Below the pieces are notes generated by a model. That model was not told where the DNA came from, made no database searches, and worked only from the letters and a program-made list of their open reading frames with translations. DNA of 32,004 nt, from assembly GCA_964504155.1 (NCBI GenBank), contig CAZDCZ010000033.1, positions 1 through 32,004 of the forward strand, written 5' to 3'. The DNA is from CAZDCZ01 sp964504155 (GTDB lineage Bacteria > Bacteroidota > Bacteroidia > Bacteroidales > UBA12077). Made by a program: the position numbers and the translations under genes. Below, piece after piece: positions 25,101 through 32,004 of the stretch. Each line of letters opens with the position of its first letter. Positions within the stretch are counted from its first letter, which is position 1.

Positions 25101-25834
25101 AATACTTCTAAGGTGTCAACAAGCGGCAATATTGTATCGAAAATTTCTTTACCATAATAAATATCATCTATCCATAATTTACAATCGGCACTCGAAGTAT
25201 ACAAATAATATACACCAAAAAAATCAGCTGTAGAATAATCGCTATTATTTCCTGTTCCTATTAATTCGAGATTATCGAATCCTCCGGTATAATCGATATA
25301 AACTTCCCAATCTCCACTAATCGTTCTTAAAATTTCAAAACCTACTTTTTGCGAAACTCCAACAATATTTTGCCAGTCAATTCCAGTATTAACAATTACT
25401 GTTTCGTTTCCATCTTCAATTTTATACAACTTAATTTTATCGTCGCTACTATTATAGTTAACACCTAAAGCATATCCATTAGCACTACCTGTTGGGAGCA
25501 TTTCTAAAGAATTTGCATCGGACATAAGAAAAACACTCCAATTATTTCCTCCCGATGGATTATATCCATATTTAATCTGAAATTGCCAATTTATATTTTC
25601 TGCACTCAAATCTATTGCCGGAAGTGCAATAGAAATCTGATCGGTATCTCCAACAGAATTGTCGAAAATATGATGTAAAGAATATGCACCATTCAATGGA
25701 TTATCGCTTGAAGCTTCCCAACGTCCAACATTACTTTCAAGCCAATTACTAATATCTCCATCTTCGAAATTATCGGTAAGCTGTGCAAATGCAGCAATAG
25801 GAACTAATAGCAGAAAAATAATAATCTTTTTCAT
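22118..25834 (-). CDS. Secreted multi-domain lamin-tail protein with FlgD-like C-terminus
   Basis: A 1238-residue exported protein. The ATG at 25834 starts a classical signal peptide (MKKIIIFLLLVPIAAFAQ). The open frame continues upstream to 26287, but that part is antisense to asd and is not coding. Domains by inspection: an N-terminal sandwich (about 20-235, DNFEDGDISNWLESNVGRW), then Big-like modules (each with a VKFSERVDSASA or LFSEPVDSTFA motif), and three lamin-tail domains starting near residues 427, 691 and 959, each opening with [DIV/DLL]INE and carrying EYIELFN or DFIEIYN. The C-terminal ~105 residues (from EVFSPDNDGYQDNF) form a FlgD-Ig-like module ending KYKKTCVVAGKL. Presumably cell-surface or secreted; the C-terminus may be a sorting signal, but this is inference. 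No catalytic motif was recognised. Confidence 0.85.
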   Translation of the reverse strand: MKKIIIFLLLVPIAAFAQLTDNFEDGDISNWLESNVGRWEASSDNPLNGAYSLHHIFDNSVGDTDQISIALPAIDLSAENINWQFQIKYGYNPSGGNNWSVFLMSDANSLEMLPTGSANGYALGVNYNSSDDKIKLYKIEDGNETVIVNTGIDWQNIVGVSQKVGFEILRTISGDWEVYIDYTGGFDNLELIGTGNNSDYSTADFFGVYYLYTSSADCKLWIDDIYYGKEIFDTILPLVDTLEVLSTKSLLVKFSERVDSASAVGKSNYLVDNGIENPDSVIFDPTNRDRVVLEFNNSFSDGIQNSVDVSNIEDLEGNILSDTTLYFTYEYQKIVKLEVLSLNELSISFLRAVDTVSAQDISNYTVNNSIGNPSMASITELNKVKLKFDTDFVNETNYEIEIKNVADLNGDSMNLSIQQYLYFIPQKYDIVINEIFADPYPQVALPESEYIELFNTTSFAIDITDWSFIAGSSDCKIPEHSIDALGYIILCDINDVDDFSAFSNVIGVSSFPTISNSGALIQLLDTNDIVISEVSYNDTWYQNPEKHDGGWSLEKIDPKNNCSGINNWIASESSIGGTPGAINSVDAINFDNTKPSITFLETVSSSRLKIHLSEPVDETIAQIKTNYFVDNGIGNPQSIIINNIENDIELLFADNFVENATNILSVSNLADLCDNVMDNKDLEFVYHPIDAYDIVINEIMIDPEPVINLPATEYIELFNTSNYDISISNWILEAGSSNADIPSYVLSAGEYLILCDEDSYNLLNIYGNTLAFSGFPSLSNSGSRITLKTDFGKVISNINYTDKWYSDENKDDGGWSIEQIDPMNPCGGIDNWKASEDNKGGTPGMQNSVFAANPDLYAPELIKATMINDSTVKLFFSEPVDSTFATIITSYNVENIGNPDKVIIDSPNNMFVELEFSERFSKNTIYTLEISGDIPDCAGNVMVIGESIRFAIPEMPEEHDLLINEVLFNPLPGGVDFIEIYNNSDKTIDLADINLANIDDDSGDISSSGIVLSEGYLVFPHEYYVVTGDPETVMLQYYTSNSENIVTSDNMPSMNDDEGEVIILDKFFNIIDYMEYNSDMHFALLITEDGVSLERISLTRDASDKSNWHSAAESVGFATPAYKNSQFSENNESNDEITIESEVFSPDNDGYQDNFIINYSFEKPGYVANVKIFDSKGRMIRRLKNNELLATEGSFVWDGLNQEKQKSAIGIYVVYIELFDLDGNVKKYKKTCVVAGKL

Positions 25835-25931
25835 AATAAATCGATTAAATAAATTAATTTTGAAATATACAAAAATGCTATTTACATTTACTAATAGCAA
25901 GAAAAATAACAAATAAAACAAACTATAATAG

Positions 25932-26939
25932 ATGAAAATTGCAATAGTTGGAGCTACCGGACTTGTGGGCACTGTAATGCTTAAAGTAATAAAAGAACAA
26001 GGCTTAGCAAATAATGAATTGCTTCTTGTAGCTTCTGAGAAATCGCTTGGAAAGAAAATTTTATTTAATAATAAAAAATATACAATAATAAGTATTAACG
26101 AAGCAATTAAGTTAAAACCTGAAATTGCAATTTTCTCGGCAGGAGGAAATACATCTTTAAAATATGCTCCACTATTTGCTAAAAACGGGACTACTGTTAT
26201 CGACAATTCTTCGGCATGGAGAATGGATAAAGATAAAAAACTAATTATTCCCGAGATTAATGCTAATATCCTTACTAAAAGCGACAAAATTATTGCAAAC
26301 CCAAATTGTTCTACAATTCAATTATTAGTTGCTATTGCTCCATTACACAAAAAATATAAAATAAACCGACTAATAATATCGACATATCAATCGATTACCG
26401 GTTCGGGAATAAAAGCTGTTAATCAATTAGAAAACGAAAGAAACGGCATTTCAGGAGAAAAAGCTTATCCTTATACAATAGACAAAAATTGTCTTCCTCA
26501 TTGCGATGTATTTTTAGAAAACGATTACACCAAAGAAGAGATGAAACTTGTTAACGAAACACATAAAATTCTTGATAAGAATATTAAGACAACAGCAACT
26601 GCAGTTAGAGTTCCTGTTAGTGGAGGTCATTCGGAATCGGTAAATCTCGAATTCGAAAATAAATTCGAAATATCAGAAATTCGAAATATCTTAAATAACT
26701 CATCGGGAGTAATTGTTCAAGACGAGCCATCTAAAAACATATATCCTATGCCTATTACTTCTGAAGGCAAGAACGAAGTTTTTGTAGGACGAATAAGAAG
26801 AGATTATTCTATCGATAATGGTTTAAATATGTTTATTGTAGCCGACAATCTTAGAAAAGGAGCTGCCACAAATGCTGTTCAGATTGCAAAATATATTATC
26901 GATAATAAGCTAATCGGAAATACTAAAACCCTAGTATAA
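25932..26939 (+). CDS. asd: Aspartate-semialdehyde dehydrogenase
   Basis: A 335-residue Asd of normal length. The NADP-binding loop is KIAIVGATGLVGTVML at the N-terminus. DNSSAWRMD and the active-site ANPNCSTIQ (Cys126) follow, then STYQSITGSGIKAVNQL and VPVSGGHSESVNLEF with the catalytic His. It reduces aspartyl phosphate to the semialdehyde for lysine/DAP, threonine and methionine; dapD of the same pathway is in this window. It is divergent from the lamin-tail gene (97-nt gap) and its 3' end overlaps hflX by 9 nt on the opposite strand. Confidence 0.96.
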   Translation: MKIAIVGATGLVGTVMLKVIKEQGLANNELLLVASEKSLGKKILFNNKKYTIISINEAIKLKPEIAIFSAGGNTSLKYAPLFAKNGTTVIDNSSAWRMDKDKKLIIPEINANILTKSDKIIANPNCSTIQLLVAIAPLHKKYKINRLIISTYQSITGSGIKAVNQLENERNGISGEKAYPYTIDKNCLPHCDVFLENDYTKEEMKLVNETHKILDKNIKTTATAVRVPVSGGHSESVNLEFENKFEISEIRNILNNSSGVIVQDEPSKNIYPMPITSEGKNEVFVGRIRRDYSIDNGLNMFIVADNLRKGAATNAVQIAKYIIDNKLIGNTKTLV

Positions 26940-28124
26940 GTAATCGTTATACGGATATCGTATTGCATGTACTTTTTTTACATTTTCGTAAACAAGATCT
27001 TTAAATTGCTTAAGATTAATCTTTTTCTTAGCCGAGATAAAAATACTTTGATTATTATTTTTTGCCATCCAAGTATTCTGCAACTCTTCTAAAGAATAGT
27101 TCTCTTTCGTTTTAGGTGTTAAATCATCATCATCCTTTTTAATGTACGAATAAGCATCAATCTTATTAAAAACAAGATATGTAGGAGTATCAACGGCATT
27201 AAGTTCTTTTAGAGTAGAATTAACAATATTTATTTGTTCTTCGAAATTTGGATGAGAAATATCAACCACATGAAGTAAAATATCGGCTTCGCTAACTTCG
27301 TCTAAAGTAGATTTAAACGATTCTACTATATTATGTGGCAATTTACGTATAAACCCAACGGTATCGGTCAAAAGAAATGGAAGATTCTCTATAACTACTT
27401 TTCTAACCGTAGTATCGAGAGTAGCAAACAATTTATCTTCGGCAAACACATCCGATTTGCTAAGCATATTCATTATTGTCGATTTTCCAACATTAGTATA
27501 TCCAACTAATGCAACACGCACTAATTTACCACGATTTTTTCTTTGTGTAGCTTTTTGTTTATCTATTTTCTTTAATTGCTCTTTTAATCGTGTAATCTTA
27601 TCACGAATAATACGTCGGTCGGTTTCTATTTCTGTTTCACCGGGCCCTTTGGTTCCGATACCTCCACGTTGACGTTCAAGGTGAGTCCACATACCTGTAA
27701 GACGAGGAAGAAGATATTGATACTGAGCTAATTCAACCTGAGTTTTCGCGTGTGCTGTTTGTGCTCTTGTAGCAAAAATATCGAGAATAAGATTTGTGCG
27801 ATCTAAAATTTTACACTCCATCACTTTTTCTATATTACGTAATTGCGAAGGAGTAAGCTCGTCATCAAAAATAACAATATCTATTTCATTCTCTTTTACA
27901 AAATCTTCTATCTCGGCAAGCTTCCCTGTTCCAACAAAGGTTTTTGGATTTGGTTTATCTAATTGCTGAGTATATTTTTTTACAGGCTCTGCCCCTGCAG
28001 TCTTTGTTAAAAAAGCTAACTCATTCAAATACTCTGCTACTTGTTTTGCATTCTGATTTTGATTGATAATTCCAATCAATACAGCTTTTTCTACAACTTC
28101 TTTATTCTCAATATTCTTCGGCAT
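26931..28124 (-). CDS. hflX: Ribosome-associated GTPase HflX
   Basis: A 397-residue HflX. The N-terminal HflX domain (about 1-160) contains FVGTGKLAEIEDFVKEN, DDELTPSQLRNIE and RQRGGIGTKGPGETEIETDR. A basic helix links it to the GTPase domain: G1 GYTNVGKS at 208-215, G3 DTVGFIRKLPHNIVESF, G4 NKID. It splits or rescues stalled 70S ribosomes in other bacteria. The usual hfq neighbour is absent here. A TAnnTTTG element lies 32 nt upstream on its strand. The last nine bases overlap the asd stop region tail to tail. Confidence 0.96.
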   Translation of the reverse strand: MPKNIENKEVVEKAVLIGIINQNQNAKQVAEYLNELAFLTKTAGAEPVKKYTQQLDKPNPKTFVGTGKLAEIEDFVKENEIDIVIFDDELTPSQLRNIEKVMECKILDRTNLILDIFATRAQTAHAKTQVELAQYQYLLPRLTGMWTHLERQRGGIGTKGPGETEIETDRRIIRDKITRLKEQLKKIDKQKATQRKNRGKLVRVALVGYTNVGKSTIMNMLSKSDVFAEDKLFATLDTTVRKVVIENLPFLLTDTVGFIRKLPHNIVESFKSTLDEVSEADILLHVVDISHPNFEEQINIVNSTLKELNAVDTPTYLVFNKIDAYSYIKKDDDDLTPKTKENYSLEELQNTWMAKNNNQSIFISAKKKINLKQFKDLVYENVKKVHAIRYPYNDYLY

Positions 28125-28155
28125 CTATTATTTATATCTATTATTTCTGCATCTG

Positions 28156-28163
28156 CAAAAATA
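28156..28163 (-). promoter_or_regulatory. Predicted -7 promoter element for hflX
   Basis: The minus strand reads TATTTTTG (TAnnTTTG), 32 nt before the hflX ATG. Confidence 0.45.
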
Positions 28164-28499
28164 CTAAATTTTATTTTTAATAAATCATCAATTTTCAAAA
28201 ACAAACACTTACTAACCTTCTATGTTGTAATCCAAATTTTATTTAAGCTTTTTATTAATAATAAAAATCTATAAGTAATCTAGAAACTTAGGATTTAGAA
28301 ATGTAATCTCCGTACAATAAACAATCAGGAATGAATAAACATTAAGGTGGAATGTCTGATTGCGACAGAAAAGAGACAGTTAACTCAGATGAATGTAAAA
28401 CTGTATAGTGAGTTCAAAAGATTTGCCAAATAATTTTTCGATGGCAATATAGGCATGCCAATAAATTATGGTTTAAAAAATACCGGTTTAAATTATTCA
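28164..28499. other. Gene-free stretch between hflX and the tonB terminator
   Basis: About 340 nt without a credible coding frame. It contains one separated inverted repeat, CAATCAG (28322-28328) and CTGATTG (28356-28362), enclosing 27 nt, and a small TGGCA/TGCCA repeat near 28443-28460. The middle section (about 28300-28420) is visibly less AT-rich than usual intergenic DNA here. No RNA gene or regulatory element could be identified. Confidence 0.4.
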
Positions 28500-28527
28500 A
28501 AAAAAAAGCCCCGAAATTCGGGGCTTT
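28500..28527 (-). terminator. Rho-independent terminator of the tonB-like gene
   Basis: AAAGCCCCGAA (28505-28515) and TTCGGGGCTTT (28517-28527) form a GC-rich hairpin; on the minus strand it runs into a T-tract. It lies 18 nt past the stop of the tonB-like gene. Confidence 0.92.
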
Positions 28528-28545
28528 AAATATATTATTTTGTAA

Positions 28546-29229
28546 TTATTGTAATTGGAAAACAATTGGGAAAGTAAAACCAACAGAAACGGCTTGACCT
28601 CTTTGTTTACCGGGAACCCATTTAGGAGACGACTTAATTACACGAATTGCCTCTTTATCTAAAGATGGGTCAACACCTCTAACTACTCTTACATTAGTAA
28701 CTTCTCCTCTTTTATTCACAACAAACTGAACATAAACTCTACCGCTAATACCATTTTCGGCAGCGATAGTAGGATATCTTAGATTTTTTTGAATATAGGT
28801 TCTAAAATAATCTTTATCTTTCCCTTGAAAAGTAGGCATGTCTTCAACAACAAAAAATACTTCTTGTTCTGCTTCTTCTTCTTCAGCTTCGAACTCAACT
28901 ATTTCTACTTGAGTTTCTTGGTCAGCTTCAGTATCGTCAAAAAGAGCTTCGTCTTCAATTTCCACATTATTCTGAACTACTTTAAACTGCTCTACAGTTT
29001 TTGGTGGTGGAGGTGGTGGAGGTGGTTCCGGTTGCTTTTGTCTAGTAATTGGAATTACTTGTTCCTCAAGATTTACATCTTCCAATTGTCCTAAAGAATT
29101 TGAATTATCAGGTCGTGTACCCCATTCAAAAGCTAGAAGAACTAACCCAAGAGTTACAACATAACCTATTTGAAGAAATATTCCTTTCTTCTTTTCTAAA
29201 TTAGCTTTGTCTGATTTCTTAATTTCCAT
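28546..29229 (-). CDS. Energy transducer TonB
   Basis: A 227-residue TonB-family protein. A short cytoplasmic N-terminus is followed by one membrane helix (about 20-38, FLQIGYVVTLGLVLLAFEW). The periplasmic linker has the proline run PEPPPPPPPP and then an acidic Glu/Asp-rich stretch. The C-terminal TonB domain (about 140-227) shows NLRYPTIAAENGISGRVYVQ, GEVTNVRVVRGVDPSLDKEA and PKWVPGKQRGQAV. It passes proton-motive energy from ExbB/ExbD to outer-membrane receptors; exbB and exbD are not in the window. It is monocistronic, with promoter and terminator signals visible. Confidence 0.94.
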   Translation of the reverse strand: MEIKKSDKANLEKKKGIFLQIGYVVTLGLVLLAFEWGTRPDNSNSLGQLEDVNLEEQVIPITRQKQPEPPPPPPPPKTVEQFKVVQNNVEIEDEALFDDTEADQETQVEIVEFEAEEEEAEQEVFFVVEDMPTFQGKDKDYFRTYIQKNLRYPTIAAENGISGRVYVQFVVNKRGEVTNVRVVRGVDPSLDKEAIRVIKSSPKWVPGKQRGQAVSVGFTFPIVFQLQ

Positions 29230-29301
29230 ATCAATATTTTTTTTGAGCGCTTAAAATTACTTAATTATTAATCTTATTCAAAACTTTTATAAAATAAATT
29301 A

Positions 29302-29309
29302 CAAAAATA
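29302..29309 (-). promoter_or_regulatory. Predicted -7 promoter element for the tonB-like gene
   Basis: The minus strand reads TATTTTTG (TAnnTTTG), 73 nt before the tonB ATG. Confidence 0.45.
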
Positions 29310-29453
29310 TATTGCTTATTTATAAATACGTTTTCTTTTATTATATGTTGCAAACATAAACTATTACTTTATTAATTACAAAGCCAAGAAAAAAATTATT
29401 CGAATTTATCTTTAGTATTGTAAAAAAATATTACTTTAGCACCTAGAAATTAT

Positions 29454-29527
29454 GGGGGCTTAGCTCAGTTGGCTAGAGCGTTTGACTGGCAGTCAAGAGG
29501 TCAGGAGTTCGATTCTCCTAGTCTCCA
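29454..29527 (+). tRNA. tRNA-Ala (GGC)
   Basis: A 74-nt cloverleaf. The acceptor arms GGGGGCT and AGTCTCC pair with discriminator A at 29527. The D-arm is GCTC/GAGC. The anticodon arm TTTGA/TCAAG encloses the loop CTGGCAG, anticodon GGC. The T-arm contains GTTCGATTC. The G3-U70 wobble pair that specifies alanine is present, which confirms identity. The 3' CCA is not encoded. No tRNA partner lies nearby. Confidence 0.95.
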
Positions 29528-29565
29528 CATTAATTAAAAGGTGTTGTCGAAAAAGAGAGGATTAT

Positions 29566-29663
29566 TGTCATCCTGAACGAAGTCGAAGAACCGAGTGAAA
29601 CGAACTCAACAAAGTTAATCTATTAGTTTAAAAATGAGATATTTCGACAAGCTCAATATGACA
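29566..29663. repeat. Putative dispersed intergenic repeat with imperfect terminal inverted ends
   Basis: The left end TGTCATCCTGAACGAAGTCG is an imperfect inverted copy of the right end (reverse complement starts TGTCATATTGAGCTTGTCGA); both share TGTCAT..TGA.C..GTCGAA. The ~98-bp segment encodes nothing. Similar TGTCATCCTGA...GTCGAA elements occur between genes in many Bacteroidota, so this is probably one copy of a small non-autonomous element. No second copy was found in this window. Confidence 0.5.
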
Positions 29664-29745
29664 AAAATAGATTGAAATTTTACTTTTTAGATAGCATCTT
29701 TTTTACACCTAATTTCAAGTTACTTTTTGCAGTGATTTAACTATT

Positions 29746-30831
29746 TTACAATACAATAACATTACCATTATAGTATATTTTTGTTGTATTAACTCCATCA
29801 TTAAAAGCAATTACATTATTATTTATATACATTAAATTAATATTCTCGTATGATAATATTTTTACTTCTCCATTGTCGAATATCTTTAATCTGTTTTCTT
29901 TATCAATATATATTACCTTATCTAAATCTATCATAATCTTTATAGGAATATAATTTTCTAAAGTATAGCTCTTCTTATTATAATATGCTTTTAAAAAGTT
30001 GTTCTCATAATAAACAATAATCTTATCATCGACAAAATATTCTTCAGGAGCAAAAGGACTTATTGTAGATATATCACCATTATCGAAAATTTTAAAAGCA
30101 CCGGAATAATCAACCCAACAAACAATATCGTCGGCAGTATAATACGATTTTGGAGAATATGATGATAAATTAATAATTTCGCCTTTATAAAATGCATCGA
30201 AACTATTATATCCCTTATTAACAAAAGCCACAATATTGCGCCCAACTTTATAATACATAGGTGTTTCTACCAACATTAGCTCACTTATCTCTCCTCGATA
30301 AAAAACCTTTAAATAATTATCATTACTTTTAAATGCTACTATGTTATCTCCAGATTTAAAATTACTTATTGCTTCTTTCGCAATAGCATCTTCAAGAATC
30401 ACTATCTCTCCATTATAATATGCACTAAATAATTTTTTTGTATTATCGTAAAATACAACAATACTATCTCCGGCCGAATAACGACTATAATTTATAGACA
30501 ACAAAGAAGTTTTTCCATTATCGAAAACCTTAAGACTTCCATATAAATCGTACACTAGGTAATTGTTAGTAATCTCATACTTATTTACACTTTCCGATAG
30601 TTTTACAATATTACCATTCAGGTATACTTTAAAAGCACCTGTGTTATCGACAAAAGCAACTGATTTTTTACCAACTTCAAAAGAATTAACAGGAAGTGGC
30701 TCGGCAAATATCGATTTCCCATTATCGAAAATATAAAACTTATTGCGAAAATCGTGATAAGCAGATAAATTCTGAGAGAAAATATTCCCCGAAAGTAATG
30801 ATGTTAATATTATTATATGTAATTTCTTCAT
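29746..30831 (-). CDS. Unrecognised secreted protein of about ten tandem repeats
   Basis: A 361-residue protein not assigned to a family. A signal peptide (about 1-20, ending NIFSQ) leads into about ten repeats of 33-38 residues that fill the rest of the chain. The consensus is Y-x-x-G-x-x-I-V-A-F-x-D, then F-K-V-F-x-N-G-E-I, then a hydrophobic x-L. Examples are SVAFVDNTGAFKVYLNGNI, SIVVFYDNTKKLFSAYYNGE, DIVCWVDYSGAFKIFDNGD and VIYIDKENRLKIFDNGE. The alternating hydrophobic pattern predicts beta strands with a tight NG turn, suggesting a beta-propeller or beta-solenoid. No catalytic residues stand out; aromatic residues are abundant. It is monocistronic. Divergent from the WYL regulator across 188 nt. 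Confidence 0.8.
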   Translation of the reverse strand: MKKLHIIILTSLLSGNIFSQNLSAYHDFRNKFYIFDNGKSIFAEPLPVNSFEVGKKSVAFVDNTGAFKVYLNGNIVKLSESVNKYEITNNYLVYDLYGSLKVFDNGKTSLLSINYSRYSAGDSIVVFYDNTKKLFSAYYNGEIVILEDAIAKEAISNFKSGDNIVAFKSNDNYLKVFYRGEISELMLVETPMYYKVGRNIVAFVNKGYNSFDAFYKGEIINLSSYSPKSYYTADDIVCWVDYSGAFKIFDNGDISTISPFAPEEYFVDDKIIVYYENNFLKAYYNKKSYTLENYIPIKIMIDLDKVIYIDKENRLKIFDNGEVKILSYENINLMYINNNVIAFNDGVNTTKIYYNGNVIVL

Positions 30832-31019
30832 TTTATATTAATTAAAATATCTACAATCAAAATTACTGCTTTTTTATTAAATATCTCTAAATCGTTTTTG
30901 CTTCACTCAACACCTAGCAAGGTATAAAATATTACAAAAAGCATTTATATAACTTTTTATATTAAATAAATATTGCTAATTTCATCTGTTTTTAAAAAGT
31001 TAATGCTAGTTAATAAATT

Positions 31020-31928
31020 ATGACAGAATACAAATCGCTCGAAAGAATGATAGAAACTTTACTGCTGCTAGGAAATCCTTTTGGGAAAAGTATGGATGAA
31101 TTAACTCAAAAATTTAATGTCTCGAAAAGAACAATAGAACGATATATAAGCAGTTTTCGTAAAATAGGCTTCGAAGTTGAAACTATAAAATCGGACAAAA
31201 CATACTATAAAATAAAAAAACAAAACAATTACAAAGGTAACATAAGCGAATTATTACATTTTACCGAAGAAGAAGCTCTTATTCTACATAATGCAATTAA
31301 TTCGGTTGACAACAAAAATATTTTAAAAGAAAATCTACTTCGAAAACTTTATGCACTATATAAAGACAAGAGAATTAAAGACCTAAATTACGACACTCAA
31401 TGTTCGCAAAATATTTCGAAAATAAACACTGCTATTAAAGAAAAAAAACAAATAATTCTTAAAAACTATGAATCGGCAAACACAGGAACTATAAAAGACC
31501 GAAATGTTGAACCTATAGAATTTACAAAAGGATATTTAAATGTATGGTGCTACGATTTAGACGATAATACAAATAAGATTTTTAAGACCCAAAGAATAAA
31601 TAAAGTAAGAATATTAAAATCGTTTCAAAAATTCGAATCGCAACATAAACCCGGAATAACAGATATTTTTAATATCTCGACCAACGAGAAAATTTTAACA
31701 AAATTAGAACTAAGCCTCAGAGCAAAAAATTTACTCATAGAAGAATATCCGCTTGCACAAAATTACATAACAAAATTAAACGATAATAAGTACTTATTAA
31801 ACACCCAAATAGCAAACTATACCGGCGTCGGAAGATTTGTCATGGGACTAATAGACGAAATTAAAATACTGGAACCTTACGAACTAAAAAAATATATTGA
31901 AAATAAAATTGAAAATAAAATATTGTAA
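31020..31928 (+). CDS. WYL-domain transcriptional regulator with N-terminal HTH
   Basis: A 302-residue YafY/DeoR-type regulator. Residues 1-60 form a winged helix-turn-helix (SMDELTQKFNVSKRTIERYI) with the wing FEVETIKSDKTYYKI. The centre (about 130-215) is a WYL-like domain: VEPIEFTKGYLNVWCYDLDD followed by the conserved FKTQRINKVRIL. The C-terminal WCX-like extension is present (GRFVMGLIDEIKILEPYEL). In WYL proteins the domain binds a ligand, often nucleic acid or nucleotide, to control neighbouring genes, including defence loci. Its target is not in the window. A palindrome and a promoter element follow immediately and face right. Confidence 0.88.
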   Translation: MTEYKSLERMIETLLLLGNPFGKSMDELTQKFNVSKRTIERYISSFRKIGFEVETIKSDKTYYKIKKQNNYKGNISELLHFTEEEALILHNAINSVDNKNILKENLLRKLYALYKDKRIKDLNYDTQCSQNISKINTAIKEKKQIILKNYESANTGTIKDRNVEPIEFTKGYLNVWCYDLDDNTNKIFKTQRINKVRILKSFQKFESQHKPGITDIFNISTNEKILTKLELSLRAKNLLIEEYPLAQNYITKLNDNKYLLNTQIANYTGVGRFVMGLIDEIKILEPYELKKYIENKIENKIL

Positions 31929-31929
31929 C

Positions 31930-31942
31930 GACAGTTTTTGTC
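31930..31942. promoter_or_regulatory. Candidate operator palindrome
   Basis: Interrupted palindrome GACA-N5-TGTC (31930-31942), two bases after the regulator's stop and 12 nt before the -7 element at 31955. Its place makes it a candidate binding site for the WYL regulator. Only 4-bp arms, so chance is possible. Confidence 0.35.
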
Positions 31943-31954
31943 ATTACCCTTTTG

Positions 31955-31962
31955 TACATTTG
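31955..31962 (+). promoter_or_regulatory. Predicted -7 promoter element facing out of the window
   Basis: TACATTTG (TAnnTTTG), with a TTTG at 31937-31940 upstream at a shorter spacing than ideal. It would drive a gene starting right of position 32004. Confidence 0.45.
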
Positions 31963-32004
31963 AATAAACATAGGTTTTATAATATTAAAAAATAGAACAT
32001 GCGA

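Noticed and set aside
25835..26287. Upstream extension of the lamin-tail gene to a 1389-residue product
   Set aside because: This part is antisense to asd, which is clearly real. A canonical signal peptide starts at 25834, so the extension is chance open frame.
29528..29663. tRNA-associated integration site (att) after tRNA-Ala
   Set aside because: No integrase and no second copy of the tRNA 3' end were found in the window; the sequence is better explained as a small dispersed repeat.
1..32004. CRISPR array, insertion sequence, prophage or riboswitch
   Set aside because: No evenly spaced direct repeats, no transposase or integrase, no phage structural genes, and no recognisable riboswitch core were seen on either strand.

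Overview
The window is AT-rich chromosomal DNA from a member of the Bacteroidota. The evidence is concordant: several intergenic regions carry the Bacteroidota -7 promoter element TAnnTTTG, Shine-Dalgarno sequences are not evident, and the proteins are of types typical of the phylum (a GIN-domain lipoprotein with GSG coils, a secreted lamin-tail protein, a TonB with acidic/proline linker, a C-terminally extended ribosomal protein S16, a Bacteroidota-type RadC). The lineage cannot be resolved further from sequence alone; a free-living or marine Bacteroidales/Marinilabiliales-like organism is a guess.

Layout. 1-975: dapD (lysine/diaminopimelate synthesis). 990-1620 (minus): a broken LicD-type phosphotransferase gene. 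1787-5789 (plus): a probable operon of a family 2 glycosyltransferase, a LicC-like nucleotidyltransferase, a CDP-glycerol-type glycerophosphotransferase, a sulfotransferase and a threonylcarbamoyl-AMP synthase; the first four look like a module that decorates a surface glycan. 5989-6717 (minus): GIN-domain lipoprotein. 6913-9244 (plus): FlaA1/CapD-type membrane nucleotide-sugar dehydratase plus a hotdog thioesterase. 9283-10369 (minus): rpsP-rimM. 10661-14522 (plus): dnaE and thioredoxin. 14635-16287 (plus): radC and upp. 16418-16912 (minus): folK. 17056-22121 (plus): sppA, then lpxK overlapping a purine nucleoside phosphorylase, then an MFS carrier. 22118-25834 (minus): a 1238-residue secreted lamin-tail protein. 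25932-26939 (plus): asd. 26931-28124 (minus): hflX. 28546-29229 (minus): tonB-like. 29454-29527: tRNA-Ala(GGC). 29746-30831 (minus): an unrecognised secreted protein made of about ten repeats. 31020-31928 (plus): a WYL-domain regulator next to a palindrome and promoter that point out of the window.

Most of the window is housekeeping: lysine/threonine precursors (dapD, asd), translation (rpsP, rimM, tsaC, hflX, tRNA-Ala), replication and repair (dnaE, radC), nucleotide salvage (upp, PNP), folate (folK) and envelope biogenesis (lpxK, sppA, tonB). No phage, insertion sequence, CRISPR array or recognisable defence cluster was found. The least explained parts are the glycan-decoration cluster with its dead licD neighbour, the ten-repeat secreted protein, the large lamin-tail protein, a dispersed-repeat-like element after the tRNA, and the WYL regulator whose likely target lies beyond the right edge.
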